The notes under the pieces were generated by a model that was given only the letters and a program-made list of their open reading frames with translations, was not told the DNA's origin and did no database searches. From assembly GCA_007844125.1 (NCBI GenBank), contig CM017564.1, positions 18,859,639-18,923,638 on the forward strand: DNA of 64,000 nucleotides, written 5' to 3'. Numbering within the stretch: the first letter of the stretch is position 1; each line of letters opens with the position of its first letter. Position numbers and translations under genes: made by a program. This document shows, piece after piece, positions 44,643 to 56,559 of this stretch. This DNA comes from Sinonovacula constricta. Lineage: Eukaryota > Mollusca > Bivalvia > Cardiida > Solecurtidae.

Positions 44643-45507
44643 CTGGTCTGGCGATAGTCTTCTAAATGACCACCTGAGGACCAGTATTCAAGTTATGAAA
44701 CATAAAGTGATGTTGTTCATTGTAATTTGTAAAAAAATACAAGCGTTACATTAAGGAATGTGTATGATGAATAGCTGGTAATGCAAGCACATGAAGACAG
44801 TACCTTCTGCGGATTGAGTGAGATCACGACCGAGATCCAGCAAGGCATCAGCAGCCGTTTTCTTCGTGTCAGCTTCAACTTGCAAATTAATCTCCTTGGA
44901 TTCCAGGGGACTTAGTATCAAACATCTGCGCCTTTTGTTGAGCCTTTCAAAGCGATCGACACTTTTGGAGTCTTGGTTGGTACTGGACCTGGTGTAAAGT
45001 TGAATATACTTGGTGAATAATCTGGATGGCCTGGATCTGTTGAGCGTTTACCTTTAAATAATAATTTAAAAAAATGTTTAACTTTTCATAAAACAAGTCG
45101 TTCAGGTGTATTAACTTCAAATATAATAAACCTACTAAAAAGAACTTGCAAGCCAATTCTAAGCTGCACTGTAGAACTGATTCAGGTGGTTGGCAGACTT
45201 TAGTGGTTGCCAGACTTATGAAAATGTGTGATATGAACACAAATGACCACAACTGGATCCAATGTAGCAAATATAAATTATATATTAGATCTACAGATTA
45301 AATATTTACCTGACACAAAATGTAAACTGCACAATCTATCGTGATCAGCGGGTTCAATCAATTTGTTTGGATTGTCGACCTGAACACGCTTCAACGCTTT
45401 CTGCCACCGCAATTTTCGTTCTCCATCTTTTGGAAACCGGTAAAATGTATGTCAGAGCCTTTCGTAAACCTTTGCGTACAACCCGGAGCACTATAACTTG
45501 TAGGCAT
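43560..45507 (-). pseudogene. THAP-coiled-coil-DDE transposase (ISL2EU-type), copy 3
   Basis: Three exons. 45310-45507 is a THAP zinc finger: MPTSYSAPGCTQRFTKGSDI, HF, then one missing T, RFPKDGERKLRWQKAL, LCSLHFVSG. 44814-45050 reads GKRSTDPGHPDYSPSIFNFT, then a one-base slip before DRFERLNKRRR and EADTKKTAADALLDLGRDL. 43560-44521 starts with a coiled coil carrying one stop, HRKLQTEYHRLMNEIRDLK. It continues with FLAVFYRIFSLVSM, LNLTNKDLAFRFQIAPTQ, the DDE core (VIIDFSEVFMQRPSNFDA, ARAKTWSNYK, FLIGITPYWAVSFISKCW, GDQVLADRFFF), then, in another frame, SHVERAIERVKRFHILK. All three catalytic acids (VIID, LAD, VER) survive but frames are broken. This copy shows that the 70-bp shared block lies upstream of the THAP exon. 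Confidence 0.88.
44591..44639. repeat. (AT)n microsatellite
   Basis: About 24 AT dinucleotides in the intron between transposase exons 2 and 3. Confidence 0.95.
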
Positions 45508-45788
45508 GTTTTGACAGCTATCTATGCTGACGGTTTGTTTACACTCTATTTTAAACTACCCGTAACGCTCTATTTGTTAACATGAATGGCGGCCTCGTTT
45601 TGCCAACCAGCCGGTGTCGCGATACAACTGCAGGTGCGCGTGACGTCATGCGTGAACTGGGTAAATGACGAGAGAAGTGAAAATTGTTCTTAGCATCATT
45701 TCATGTGAAGATGGAATTTATGCACCGAAGCCCAATGTCAAACAAATGAAATACACGTAACAATCCTCACAGGATGAATAAAGTGACA

Positions 45789-45998
45789 TGCATGGGGAGA
45801 TTTTTACGACCGACACCGCTCATGTAACAGTGTAGTAATCATGAATAAGAAAAATGACAGAGCTCTATAATCATTGCATCTCTCAACATGTTAGAAATGC
45901 TTTCTTTGTAGCAAAAGTATCAGCGCATGTGATTACTCTTTGTTTCGTTTAAAAACTATCAGCGCAGGTTATCGTTGAAATAAAACATATCAGCGCAT
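45789..45998. mobile_element. Shared element-end block (copy 3)
   Basis: Matches 27542-27748 along its whole length and 7282-7351 along its first 70 bases. It contains ATCAGCGCA(T/G) three times at about 36-50-bp spacing. Outer end of the IS5-like element; no clear terminal inverted repeat with 43203 was found by eye. Confidence 0.7.
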
Positions 45999-46758
45999 GA
46001 ATGAACTTCGTCCAAGGCAAATACCAGAAAAATAAACTTTCATGTTGATAATCGTATTGTTTAGCATCAGTGATCCTTGCTTTTAAAACTTCTAGCATAA
46101 GTTTATTTTTATAGTTCAGTAGTTGTATGCTAAAACCTGGGGTTAACCATACGGGACAAGACATAACTGACCACTCACACTAAAGGGTTACTAACTAGGA
46201 CAAACAGATACATGATAAAAATAGTAATCATGATAATAATGAAGCCTGGGTAACAATATAGTAATGTTAATGACACTTGTTGGTGATGGGTGTGTTTGAT
46301 TTTTCTTTTATCTAGGGTATGCACTGTCCTCTTGACAAGAAGATTCTGCAAGGATTGAGAGGTATGCGGAAGACTTTACTTTCGATCCCACTTTAGAATG
46401 AGACGTACATCATTTGATACAACAAAGACTAAAGTTTTCTTCCCGGACCCGAGCACATTCGTTCCGATGCCGGGCTGCGACATACCAAAGTCGTAAAAAA
46501 TGGTATAGCTGACTTGATAAACCCAATTGACTTAAACATAAAGTGTTATTATGGTAAAATAAACTTTTAAAATTATCTGTATTTTGGGCTGTGCCTTTGT
46601 TCTATGAAAAGTTTTATACAATGCTTCAACTTTATACTGCCAAAAGTCAATACTGACTACATAAGGCAGGCGCAAGTCCTTAACATTGACAATTTAAGAC
46701 TAATGATTTAAATATGAAATTTTAATGAAAACATAAAATAACTAAACCTAAATATCAA
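45999..46758. other. No gene seen
   Basis: Mixed unique sequence between the transposon end and the LINE fragment; no domain or repeat recognised. Confidence 0.5.
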
Positions 46759-47800
46759 TTAAAAAGCATAAAACTTGTTTAGGCCACTTGCAAATGCAGG
46801 TACAGTTGGGGCATCCTTAATCTCAGTCGGTAGTTCGTTCCAAAGTCGTATAGCCTGCGGAAAGAATGAGTTCATGTGGTGTTTTGTTTTTGAGTGGGGA
46901 ATAAAGAATTTGTTGTTTCCTGTAGTTGTGAGATGACTGTGATTGACATTGACCTGTTTGTTATGTATTTTGTGTTGCATTGTGAGACTGGCTTGATTTC
47001 TGCGTTGCTCGAGAGTAGACCACTTAAACTCTCTGAGCATGTTTGTGACTGCTTCTGTAGTGATAGTCATTTTGAACATACCTTGCGGCTGACCTTTGAA
47101 CCATTTCTATTCTGTGTGTTAGGTGTTTCTGCCATGGGTGGGTGCCATATAGTTTAACAATATTCGACCTGGCGTACATATGTTCTGTATGCAGCCTCTT
47201 TTAGTTGTTTGTTTTTTGTTTTGACATTTCGTCTGATGAATCTCAGACTGTTTTTGGCCTTGTTTGTGATAGTGTTTATGTGAGATGACCAATCGAGGTT
47301 ACTACAAATCGAGATATTTTGCGTGTTCTGTTGTTCTGAGGGTGGTGTCATGAAGTGTGTATGGAAAGATAACCGGTTTCTTTTTTCTGTGTATTCTGAG
47401 AACTTCACACTTGTCAGGGTTAAATTCTATTGACCATTCTTTTTCCCAAAGTTCTAGATTGTGTAAGTCTTCCTGAACACTTTGTGCAGATGCGTGTGAT
47501 TTTATTGTGAGGTAAACTATTGTGTCGTCTGCAAACAGACGCACACGACTCCTGACACTCCCTGGTAGGTCGTTAATGTAGACTAAAAATAGACATGGGC
47601 CTACGACCGAGCCCTGTGGGATACCAGAATGCACAGGGAGACTGTGAGAGACCATGTTTTCGACTATGACCTGTTATGTACGAAGTTTTTAATCCATGTG
47701 GTGATGTATGGGTTTACCTCCATGTGTTTCAGTTTATGAACGAGTTTGTGGTGATCAACTTTATCGAACGTTTTACTGAAGTGCATGACAAGCAGATATT
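46759..47800 (-). pseudogene. Non-LTR retrotransposon reverse transcriptase, 5'-truncated
   Basis: Minus-strand fragment of a LINE pol. RT motif A is degraded (HFSKTFDKVDHHKLVHKLK, normally D-F-S-K-A-F-D). Then SGIPQGSVVGPCLFLVYIND, catalytic VRLFADDTIVY (FADD), EWSIEFNPDKCEVLRI, LDWSSHINTITNKAKNSLRF, IEMVQRSAARYVQNDYHY, and the C-terminal HMNSFFPQAIRLWNELPTEI to a stop at 46759. Frame breaks occur near 47660, 47300 and 47090. No endonuclease domain remains. The end sequence fits the CR1/L2/Jockey type, clade not resolved. The fragment starts where the opposite-strand LINE 3' end begins. Confidence 0.85.
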
Positions 47801-48425
47801 TGCATACCCCATACAGATTTTAAACCATGTATAAATAGATACGTTTTTATCTAAATGGCAAACAAGTTGGGATAGTACTATCCATAACAAATTACACGAC
47901 ATCAAACCTAAGGTTGGTTCTTATACCTCTATTCATAGAGACGACAGACAGAAGGACGTTGTTCTTACCCGCTGTCGAATAGGTCATTCTAGACTAACTC
48001 ATTCTTATCTTTTACAAAGAGAAGACCAACCTGATTGTGTTCCTTGTCAGGAACCACTGACAGTTAAGCATATTTTATTAGAGTGTATTGACACCAACCA
48101 CATACGATCTAAATATTTTAATGTCAATACCATGTTTGATTTGTTTAAGACAGCGTCTAACTCTACACTTGTTTGTTTTTTAAAAGAAATTTGCATTTTT
48201 AACCGATTGTAATGTCTTAACAGATTATTGTGATATCTTTGCAAATTTTAATACTGTTATCCATATATATTTGTTTTCAAATATCTTTAACTTGTATATT
48301 CTCACGTTCCGAAATACCTATTTTAGTTTTAACACTGTTAAACTTCAATGTTGATTAATTTAACTTTATTCGGCGCCGTATGACCTATAAAGTGTCGGTG
48401 TGCCGTTAAACCCAAAATACAAATA
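47801..48425 (+). mobile_element. 3' end of an RNase-H-type LINE, copy A
   Basis: Plus-strand frame FKPCINRYVFIKWQTSWDST, then TRCRIGHSRLTHSYLLQRED, a zinc knuckle CVPCQEPLTVKHILLEC and a stop near 48210. The tail ends CGGCGCCGTATGACC, TGTCGGTGTGCCGTTAAACC and an A-rich end. Matches copy B at 56560-57450. 5'-truncated. Confidence 0.8.
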
Positions 48426-49737
48426 AGTAAAGCAGCTAAGCTACTACCATTTTTAACAACTTCGCGATGTCGCGGCCTGGGTTAGGTCACCGAGGAGCCT
48501 TGGGCGCTACTGCCTGTACTGTATTATTATTGTAGCTGTGGTAATTATTTTGTATGCTTTTGTCCAACTTACATGTATGGTCATGAATGTACATTTGATT
48601 TGTCTGCAAAGGTTTCTAAGTGGCCTCAGACGGAAATAGCATTTTCCCGTTGCTATAACATTGATAATCATATAAACGTTAATTTTTTGTCAACCGTTGG
48701 CATGTTTCGAGCTGTTATACTTTAGATGTTCAATGTCTATCTTGTATAATTGCTCTGTACATTATTTGTAAGTACTTTCTGTATGATCTTCATTAACTGA
48801 ACGAAAAAAGATAAATGTATAATAAATGGGAAGTGTAACATTCTTTATCCGAACTGTATTTGTTTCGTTCTTTATTCTACCCAAGGATAACATATCTTTT
48901 GATTATTTAACATCCATTTAGTGTTAAGTATAGACTTACAATAAATTATTTTAATACAAAAAAGTTCATCCCTAAATATTTTTAACATTGTCACCTATAT
49001 TTATGTGAGCATATTCGAATGATCATGTAAAAAGATTACAACAGTTGGATATAGAAGAAAGTGAGGAAATAAATTTGTAGGTATAATAAAAAAAGACATT
49101 GTAAGGGTGATGAAAATTTATTAAACTGACTTGTTTTCAACTCTTGAGATAGATAAATAAATAAATAAACACCTAGAAAAATAAACATAAAATATGATAT
49201 AATGATATAATAAATGAGCATCAACACAGTGATAAAGCAAGAAGAAAAGAGGATGAGCTTAAGAGTAAGTTTTAGTTACATGTTTTAGCATAAGCTATTC
49301 TGGTAACATACAGTGGATTAAATCCAGAGAAATAAAAAAAAAAAAATTTATATGTACATATGGTGTAAACAGCTACCAGAAGGAAAGATAAATTTATGAC
49401 AGTGTCTAATATTAATCCTAACGCAACAAAGTATAAAAGCAGAAGATATTTCGTATCATAACATTTAAAGATATGCCAATTCATTTTTCGGTACGAGAAT
49501 TTAGTACATTATGTCACTGAAAACACCAATTTAATTCTTATCGGTCACACAGTGAATCGAAAAGAAGTTGTTTAAAATATATGAAAATTATAATAATATA
49601 CAATATTAGAGCAAAGTACGTGGAATATTCCATAACAATATTGTCTATATTTCGCATCCTTATGAAATGTAATCTTATTATTAAAGAATTTTGTTAAATG
49701 GGTTTTGGTACGTTATGAAACCGATAACATCATGTTG
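48426..49737. other. No gene seen; AT-rich
   Basis: AT-rich unique DNA. A GATGTCGCGGCCTGGG block near 48468 is shared with 61908, probably part of a dispersed repeat. Short frames at 49036-49227 and 49272-49484 (-) are hydrophobic but unsupported. Confidence 0.5.
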
Positions 49738-51590
49738 GAGCTTTATTGCCCGACTGAATTTCAATCAGCCGAGCTAGCAGACGATTGCGCTCTTCAAGGG
49801 CAGAGAAAATCCTAGCTCCTTGAGTCCTGTAATCCTCCATAAAGGAAGAAAGCCACACAGGTGGTTCTGCCTCGCTTCTCCTCTTTATCAGAGGTGTCTG
49901 TACATCCTCTGCCTCTGGTGGTGGAGTCGGTGGTGGTGGTGTTGGTCTTCCTGAAGACGGTCTTGGTGGTGTGGTGATGTGGATTCTCTGGTAAGTAAAG
50001 GTCCTGATGATGGTGTAGCTGATTTCTCCAATGCTTTGGAAGGTCTTGATGTATGTGTAGGCAGAGGTGGCGTTGAGCTAAGGCCTGAAAAAAAGCACAT
50101 TAAAGGTTTACATAATTTTGTACACAAACAAAAAGAAGGCAGTACGACTTAGTCCTTGTTTTGCATAAGTTATACATGATAGAGTGGCGCCCATGGAAAA
50201 GCTAATAAGAGTCTCTAGCATATTAACAATACGGGTAACTTGTCCACCAAGTGTGGACAAAGATCTGCAAACTTTGGGATTTTTCAAGTTAATACCAGGT
50301 CCGGTTCTGGAGATTGTTACCAAGATGCAGCACACACTTTAGGTTAGGCAGATGTTCAAGAACATAATTGTTATTGAATTAAAGACATAAACAACATCTC
50401 ATAGACGATTACCTTTTGAAGAGGACACAATGGCAGCAGGCCTGACTGAAGGGTCGCCTGCCATGAGCTGGTCCATGGCTTCAAAGAACTCCCACTTCCG
50501 TCGACCTCTTCCACATAGGTCATTGGCGTCTACAATGGTTTTATACCTATCAAAAATGAAATAAATACCACAAACATTACAGTGTCTCTTTATCTAACAA
50601 AATATTTAAAAAAAATCATAGTGAAATATTTGTTAATAAATATTAATGTTACCAAGACTTCATTACCAAGACTTCATTATTATTATTAGTTATCAGTATG
50701 TCCTAGTTAGTAACCTTTGTGTGTGTGCGTGGTCAGTCATATTTTGTCCAGTCATGTGTGACAAGTCTGTCCACTGTGTCTTGCCTGTGCTGTGTTGGGT
50801 GAGCGGTTTGGTCTGAAACTGTTTTTGTAGCTTAACTAACAAAAAAGTGCATAACAATTTAAAAATACTAACCAATCACATGGATGCCTCTATTCATTCT
50901 CAGAACTAACATCTTTAGTAACTTCACTTAGGACTTGGACTATGAAGCGTATACTGTTGATATCTAGTTTTTTATTTTGGTATGAAGAATGCATTTTCTT
51001 CAATAACTAAAAAGCCACTGCCCGGTTTGAATTTCAAGGTTTGAGTTTTGGTTTTAAATTTTACCCAGTAACTTGTGCAGTGGTGTAAACCTGAATAAAA
51101 GTAAACTTTGGACCTGTAATAAAACAATTTGACCTGCACGGTAGTTGTCTTAGGGACAGAAAACACTAAATATAAAACGGGTATAACCACACATGCCGTA
51201 GGTCTGCAGGAAGCAATTTACAGAATACATTTTGCCCCAAGTAAGACTCACACCTAGGTACAGGGGGTAATAAGTTGAAAATTGTCCCTAGACATATAAG
51301 TATATTATAAGTACTTCTAGTAAGTATTTTTACTTCTTTTTGAATATATATATATATATATAAATACTCTAGTGCTGTACCTGTATTTTAGTGACCTGAA
51401 TTTCTTGTCACATTAAATGCAAGTGTAGACGTGGCCCTTCTCTACCATCCTGTCTGCAATTTTCTTCCACACCTGGAAGGCCTTGTAAACTGAGCTGCTG
51501 AAGAGTGCATGATGCTCCGTGTAAAGAGCAATCAGCAGAAGAACTTGTTCATGCTTCCAGATTGAGGCTGTAAATTGTAGCCCCACAAGC
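49738..51590 (-). pseudogene. Myb/SANT trihelix DNA-binding protein, dead
   Basis: 51400-51590 encodes the first helices (IWKHEQVLLLIALYTEHHAL, VYKAFQVWKKIADRMVEKGH), then a TAA where the family has Gln before CDKKFRSLKYR. The exon at about 50407-50550 continues RYKTIVDANDLCGRGRRKW, EFFEAMDQLMAG, the typical end of a Myb_DNA-bind_4-like trihelix domain. The terminal exon (49738-50090) is Pro/Thr-rich with a frameshift and ends EAEPPVWLSSFMEDYRTQGA, RIFSALEERNRLLARLIEIQ, a C-terminal oligomerisation helix. Such proteins are either host factors or the second protein of Harbinger transposons; no Harbinger nuclease lies nearby. At least one nonsense and one frameshift change. Confidence 0.75.
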
Positions 51591-53599
51591 CCTTTTTAGG
51601 GTTTGATTAGTTTATTTAATTTATAATACTGTTTAACTACGGTTATTCCTCCAATCGGCTTCAATGGTGGCCTTTGCTCATAATCGTATAGTGGTTAGAT
51701 TTTTGTACATCTTCAATTAGTTTTAAATGCGTTGTGTTTTATTTCTAATTTTTCCGCGACTCGATTTTATATTCAGGTTCGTAACTTTAGCGATTCGTTA
51801 AACTTTACAATTGGTTATGTATGAAGGTAGAAATAAAGACCTAAAACAACGTTTGATTACAGAATTGTATTGTAGTCATTAATATCAAATAGGTGATAAA
51901 ATATGTTATAATGTTCAAATTCAATTATCAGATTAAACATTTATATTCAGTATCAATTCTTAGTTAATTAATAAACATAATATAATGTACAGAGCATACC
52001 TTTAATTGCCGTATCACTTGACTAGTGATGTTTAACAATATCAATTCGTGTGGCAATTCTCTTCCAACTAATATATTAAATAAACAAGCGTATGGCCTAT
52101 AAAGTGTCAGTGTGCCGTTACACCCAAAATACATAAATAAACAAGTTTATCTAAATGAACTTAAACGTATAATGACGATCTATACCTAAATAACATGCTA
52201 CTCTAACGTCAGTTACAGCTGAGTAATAAATTATAATTATCTATTATGAGTTCGTAGCAAGCAACCTTTCATCAATTCACAATATTCTGTGATAATTACC
52301 AAATCAATAGCTTAATTAACAAATCAAGTAATATTTAGCTAGTTTCAAAACTCTATGTAGCATAAATACAAAGTTACTATGTTCTTCAAATAACAAATAT
52401 TACAATGTATGTAACAGATTTGTAAAATACAGAAGTACAATAATACAAAGTAACTTATCTAGTATTTTTCCGTTCCAACAATTAGTCCCAACCACGAAAT
52501 GTGTGCTGATTCCTGGCCGAATTGAATCTTGCAAGTGGGAGAGGCGTTTGATCGTGGTTCGGTCCTAGTATATATACTATATACTCAGAGGTGGAACGAG
52601 GGGTCGTGAGCAGTGAAAACTGTATTGTAAGCATCATCGGTCATTGTTGTCAACTAACTGGGAGCAATAACTTTTTCCCCTTTCAAGTTAGACCATTTCT
52701 ATCTAACATTTTGACTACCGTGTGACATCCCCTACATGAAGTTCCCCTTTATCTTTAATTTCCTGATCTGTTGCCGTGACTGAGCTGTTATTTTATGCAT
52801 ACGTTGTGTATTGTAAGTTTAAGTACTTGACCTCTGGACAGTCGTAGTGTTACAAAATAAACAAAGACAATATTATTCATGGAAAAAGTAAACACGTTCT
52901 CCTTCAAGATGCATTGCCCTAGGGCTGAAGCACAAAATTCTGATACATAATGCATGATTTTTTCCTGATTTATTTTTAGATTGACATGAGCTTTTACTTG
53001 AGTTTAAGATAGACAAAACCATATGCTATGTGTCATTGTACATTAGCATAATTTCTTGTTAGAATTGTTAAATAAATACAGTCTTCACAAATGAAGTTTT
53101 CAGTTACTAGACCCGTGGTCCTCAAACTAATCGAAATCTATAGGATCAGAAAAATTACACCGGACCAACATAGATTTATGTCAAATTCTGGTGGACATGT
53201 TTTGGAAAGGAAAAATGTGGGGAATACAGTGTGATTCATTTCTAAAGCTCATTACTATAATCGAATTTTGACCCAAACTATTGCATATAATATAACAGTA
53301 CCACTGACACAATAAAACCAATTGTTTTCCTGATAATGCAAAATGTGTGCATATTATATAAAATTAAAATAATGAAATAATTAAGTAGTGCAGCAAACAT
53401 ATATTTTAACTTTTCTTGTATGATAAATTTGATTCTACTTCAACCAATCATTATAAAAAAAAATATTTAAAGAGCACAGTCTTTTTTCACAGATATAACG
53501 GGTGGAATGTTCATCCCTGATATAAGTTTTATGTCTCTTGGGCACTTAGCTCACCGTCTAGATCCCCACTTGGCTCACCCTCTAGATCAGACAAGTTAA
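51591..53599. other. No gene; contains a solo LINE tail
   Basis: AT-rich DNA. Apart from the LINE tail at 52085-52140, nothing is recognised. Confidence 0.5.
52085..52140 (+). mobile_element. Severely truncated LINE 3' tail
   Basis: GCGTATGGCCTATAAAGTGT and CAGTGTGCCGTTACACCC followed by AAAATACATAAATAAA match the very 3' ends of the LINE copies at 48371-48425 and 57391-57450. Only ~55 bases remain, as expected for abortive target-primed insertion. Confidence 0.75.
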
Positions 53600-56105
53600 G
53601 ATCATATGATATAGTACTGCTGCTGCTAATATCACTGCAAATTGTGAAATCCCTAAAAAGGCATTCCAGAGCTGAACTCACAATTATTGCACATACATTG
53701 TTTCATACATACATCACAGCATTTGTGAACACCAGTTTGACTTGTAACATGAGACAGCTCATTTTTTTAAATAAAAGGCTGCAATGCAATAAGTTTACGG
53801 CAAGTTGAATTTCGGTACATTTTTCTCACATCTTCATCGGTTGACTTCAGTTGGTAGCCCCTATATAGGAAGATAGCAACAGCCTGAGATCCATCACGTC
53901 CCACGCGTCCTATTTGTTGCCACAGATCTACACTACTATATGGTGCACCATACACAATTACATTATAACAATTACGAATGTCAAAACCCATTCCTAGGGC
54001 ACTGGTAGCAATGACTATGTATTGACAATTTCCAGATCTGATTTTTTCTATTATTTCTAATTTGTTTTTTTCCTCTGTTTCTGAATGAAACACTTTAGTG
54101 TCAGTCTCAGTTATCTCTTTATAAAGGAAATTGTATATCAGTGACATATCCTTAATTGATGAACAGTAAATTAAAGTATTTGAAATTTTCCAATCTTGCA
54201 CGGCCTCAACAACTGGCAAAAAACCTGATTCAATAGACTGAACTTTAATTACAACAAGTTTTATATTCGGTTTGTTTGGCGAAAGTTTCACAACCACAGT
54301 GTCTGATTTCATGTTCAGCGATATCATTGTCTTCTTGTAATTTGCTTTGCGACATGTTGCACTAAGAGCTGTAACTGAGGCAGAGGGAAACGGGGCTCTC
54401 AACTATCCATGACATGAAAACCACTTCCTAAATGCTTCCCCCTTTTTCTCTTCACCCCTAAAAATAAGCAAATACATTTATAGTTATTTTATATCAAAGC
54501 ATTACTTTTGTAAAATTAATATGGCATATTGTAATTATCAGCTTTTCATTTTTCATGCTAGAATGTTTAAGGGATATCAACAGAAAGTTGATACACAAGG
54601 GATAGATGTACAGATTAGCTGGCTGATCTATAACAGTGTATGGACTAATTAGTCTATTTATGTCTGCTTATTCTGTACTTAAAATTGCAGAATAAAATAC
54701 CAAATTATTTTGAATGTTTGCAGTGAGCTATACAATTTTGCTTTTCTTTTATTTAATTTGTCCAAAACATCAATGTTGCTGAAAGTTGGTTGGGAGCACT
54801 GTGGATCTTCATGGGCAATAAATCTTTGCCATGCCTAAGTTTACCAGTGGATAATATTCATTCTGAAACAAGCTTTAAGACGCATACGACTTCTTGCTTC
54901 TATAAATGATAGAAATAATTTTAATAATACATATAGTCTTTATCATATGCCTGCTTTGAATTTGTAGAAACATATTTAAAATTATTCCTAATTATGAAAC
55001 AACTGTATGAGATTCATCAACAATTATGTTTTTCACTGAGAAGTTTTTGAGAATTTCACGCTACTTGCCACTTCCAACCAACATCTCTGGAGAACCAAAG
55101 AGGTAGACAAATCTACCATGTTCGAATTCTTTTTCTGCCTCAGGACTTTCACCTTAAATGAAGAAATGTGAATAAACAAAACAGTATTGCTAGGAAATAA
55201 TGAAAACTATGCAGAAATTAGTAAGTTTCTATTTCATCAAACAATTTATAAGCTAGTGCCCAAAACTATCAAAGTCATCTATAAACCTGTTAAAAAGAGT
55301 ATTCGGATTGCAAAATTTCGAATAAAATGGCAGATAATCAGGTTTGAAATGGTTCAGTTTTATGCTTATCTATTTGTGTGTTTTCTTGGATTACATGATC
55401 AGATATTAAGTTAGTTATCATATTTTTTATCATTTTTGTTTTATACCCAGGGAGGTCTGTAACAAATGAAGCAATATTTTTTTTGTGAATCTGCAAGCGC
55501 TTGAACTCTTGACACCCTTTTTGTGTGTGAGAGGCGAAATGAGTTTTAAGTTGAAGAAACTACTATTAATTGGAATCGAGGAACATTCGCCAACAATTTG
55601 TCTTTCCCAGTGGTTAACTGTCTATACAATGATTAACAGGGTAACCAGTCTATCCTCATAATCTTGAATTACCAAAGCCACTAACTTAATTCCATATTAT
55701 TTATTTCACACTTCTCACAAACACACAAATAAATTTGGGCAGCACTGACCCTATCACTAAAATAAAAATGTGCACTATTGTTGTAAATGTAACAGATTAC
55801 TAGTTCATACCTATGTAAAAAGCAGAAATATTGGGAATTTGCCGTAATCTGTGGACTTGGTCCTCTATTAGCGATTGTAATGGACTGCAAACGATAACTT
55901 TTCCGTCGATACCAGCTAACTTGTACATGGTTGTTAACATCTGATAGGGCAGAGCCTTGCCGAAGCCGGTTGGTAGAACAGCCATGCAGTCCCTTCCTTC
56001 CCAAGATGCCTTCAAAATATCTTCTTTTTGGGGTTTAAGCCGCAGAAGGTTGAAAATCTTAAGCGTTTTCGCCACTAATTGATCGTAAGGTATGGATGCC
56101 GCCAT
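53600..56105 (-). pseudogene. RecQ-like helicase, second copy, inactivated
   Basis: Exon 1, 55811-56105: MAASIPYDQLVAKTLKIF, LKPQKEDILKASWEGRDCMA, Walker A LPTGFGKALPYQ, SPLQSLIEDQ. Exon 2, about 54995-55152: FVYLFGSPEMLVGSG, a TAG after GK, then NIIVDESHTVV (DEAH box as DESH). Exon 3, about 53640-54457: RKWFSCHG, a TAG, LRAPFPSASVTALSATC, motif IV TLIYCSSIKD, motif V IATSALGMGFDIRNCYNVIV, motif VI WQQIGRVGRDGSQA, then a stop at 53769. The other side of that stop continues to the zinc cluster HKCCDVCMKQCMCNNC. Same domain plan and start (MAAS) as the intact gene at 22511 but only distantly similar, so it comes from a different subfamily. Three or so nonsense or frame lesions. No Ulp1/PHD partner is recognised upstream. 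Confidence 0.88.
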
Positions 56106-56180
56106 GTTGAAAGAGTAGACGAACTTGTTTCGTAACGAGGTTTCTGATTGGTCAAGTTTGACGTCATTGGCTCATTAATA
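56106..56180 (-). promoter_or_regulatory. Promoter block of the second RecQ-like gene
   Basis: Read towards the ATG at 56105: CCAATGACGTCAAACTTG (CCAAT box and CRE-like TGACGTCA), GACCAATCAG and CTCGTTACGAAAC at 56127-56139, 22 bases from the ATG. The last element and a nearby CCAAT box match the promoter of the intact RecQ-like gene. Confidence 0.55.
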
Positions 56181-56559
56181 TTTATAACTTAAAGGTCACT
56201 TCGAGGCGACCTTATCGGGATGTTATCAGATCCTAACCAGCGGAAAGTAATGAAGAGAAAGTTGGGATGTGATTTTCATGAGATTGGGGCAAGTGCTAAC
56301 TGCATTTGAACCATATGTCCATCAGATAGAAGCTGAACAGATAAGACAGAAATGTAATATATTTTGTTCTTCTTCTTTCTTTTCATGTACGAGGTCCTTT
56401 CTTGGACATAATCGTACAAGGATTTATTAAATTATCAATCTTCTTGCCAATCTACAACTCTGTTATTGTATTAAGAAAAATGTATTATTTAGTTTTTATG
56501 ATAAAACTTAAAATTAATTGTTTGTAAGCGGCCTGGGCAATTTAAATTTGTTTCAATAC
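56181..56559. other. No confident gene
   Basis: A plus-strand stretch near 56278-56345 could encode LTAFEPYVHQIEAEQIRQK before a GTAAT, possibly the first exon of a gene divergent from the RecQ copy, but nothing further supports it. Confidence 0.35.
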
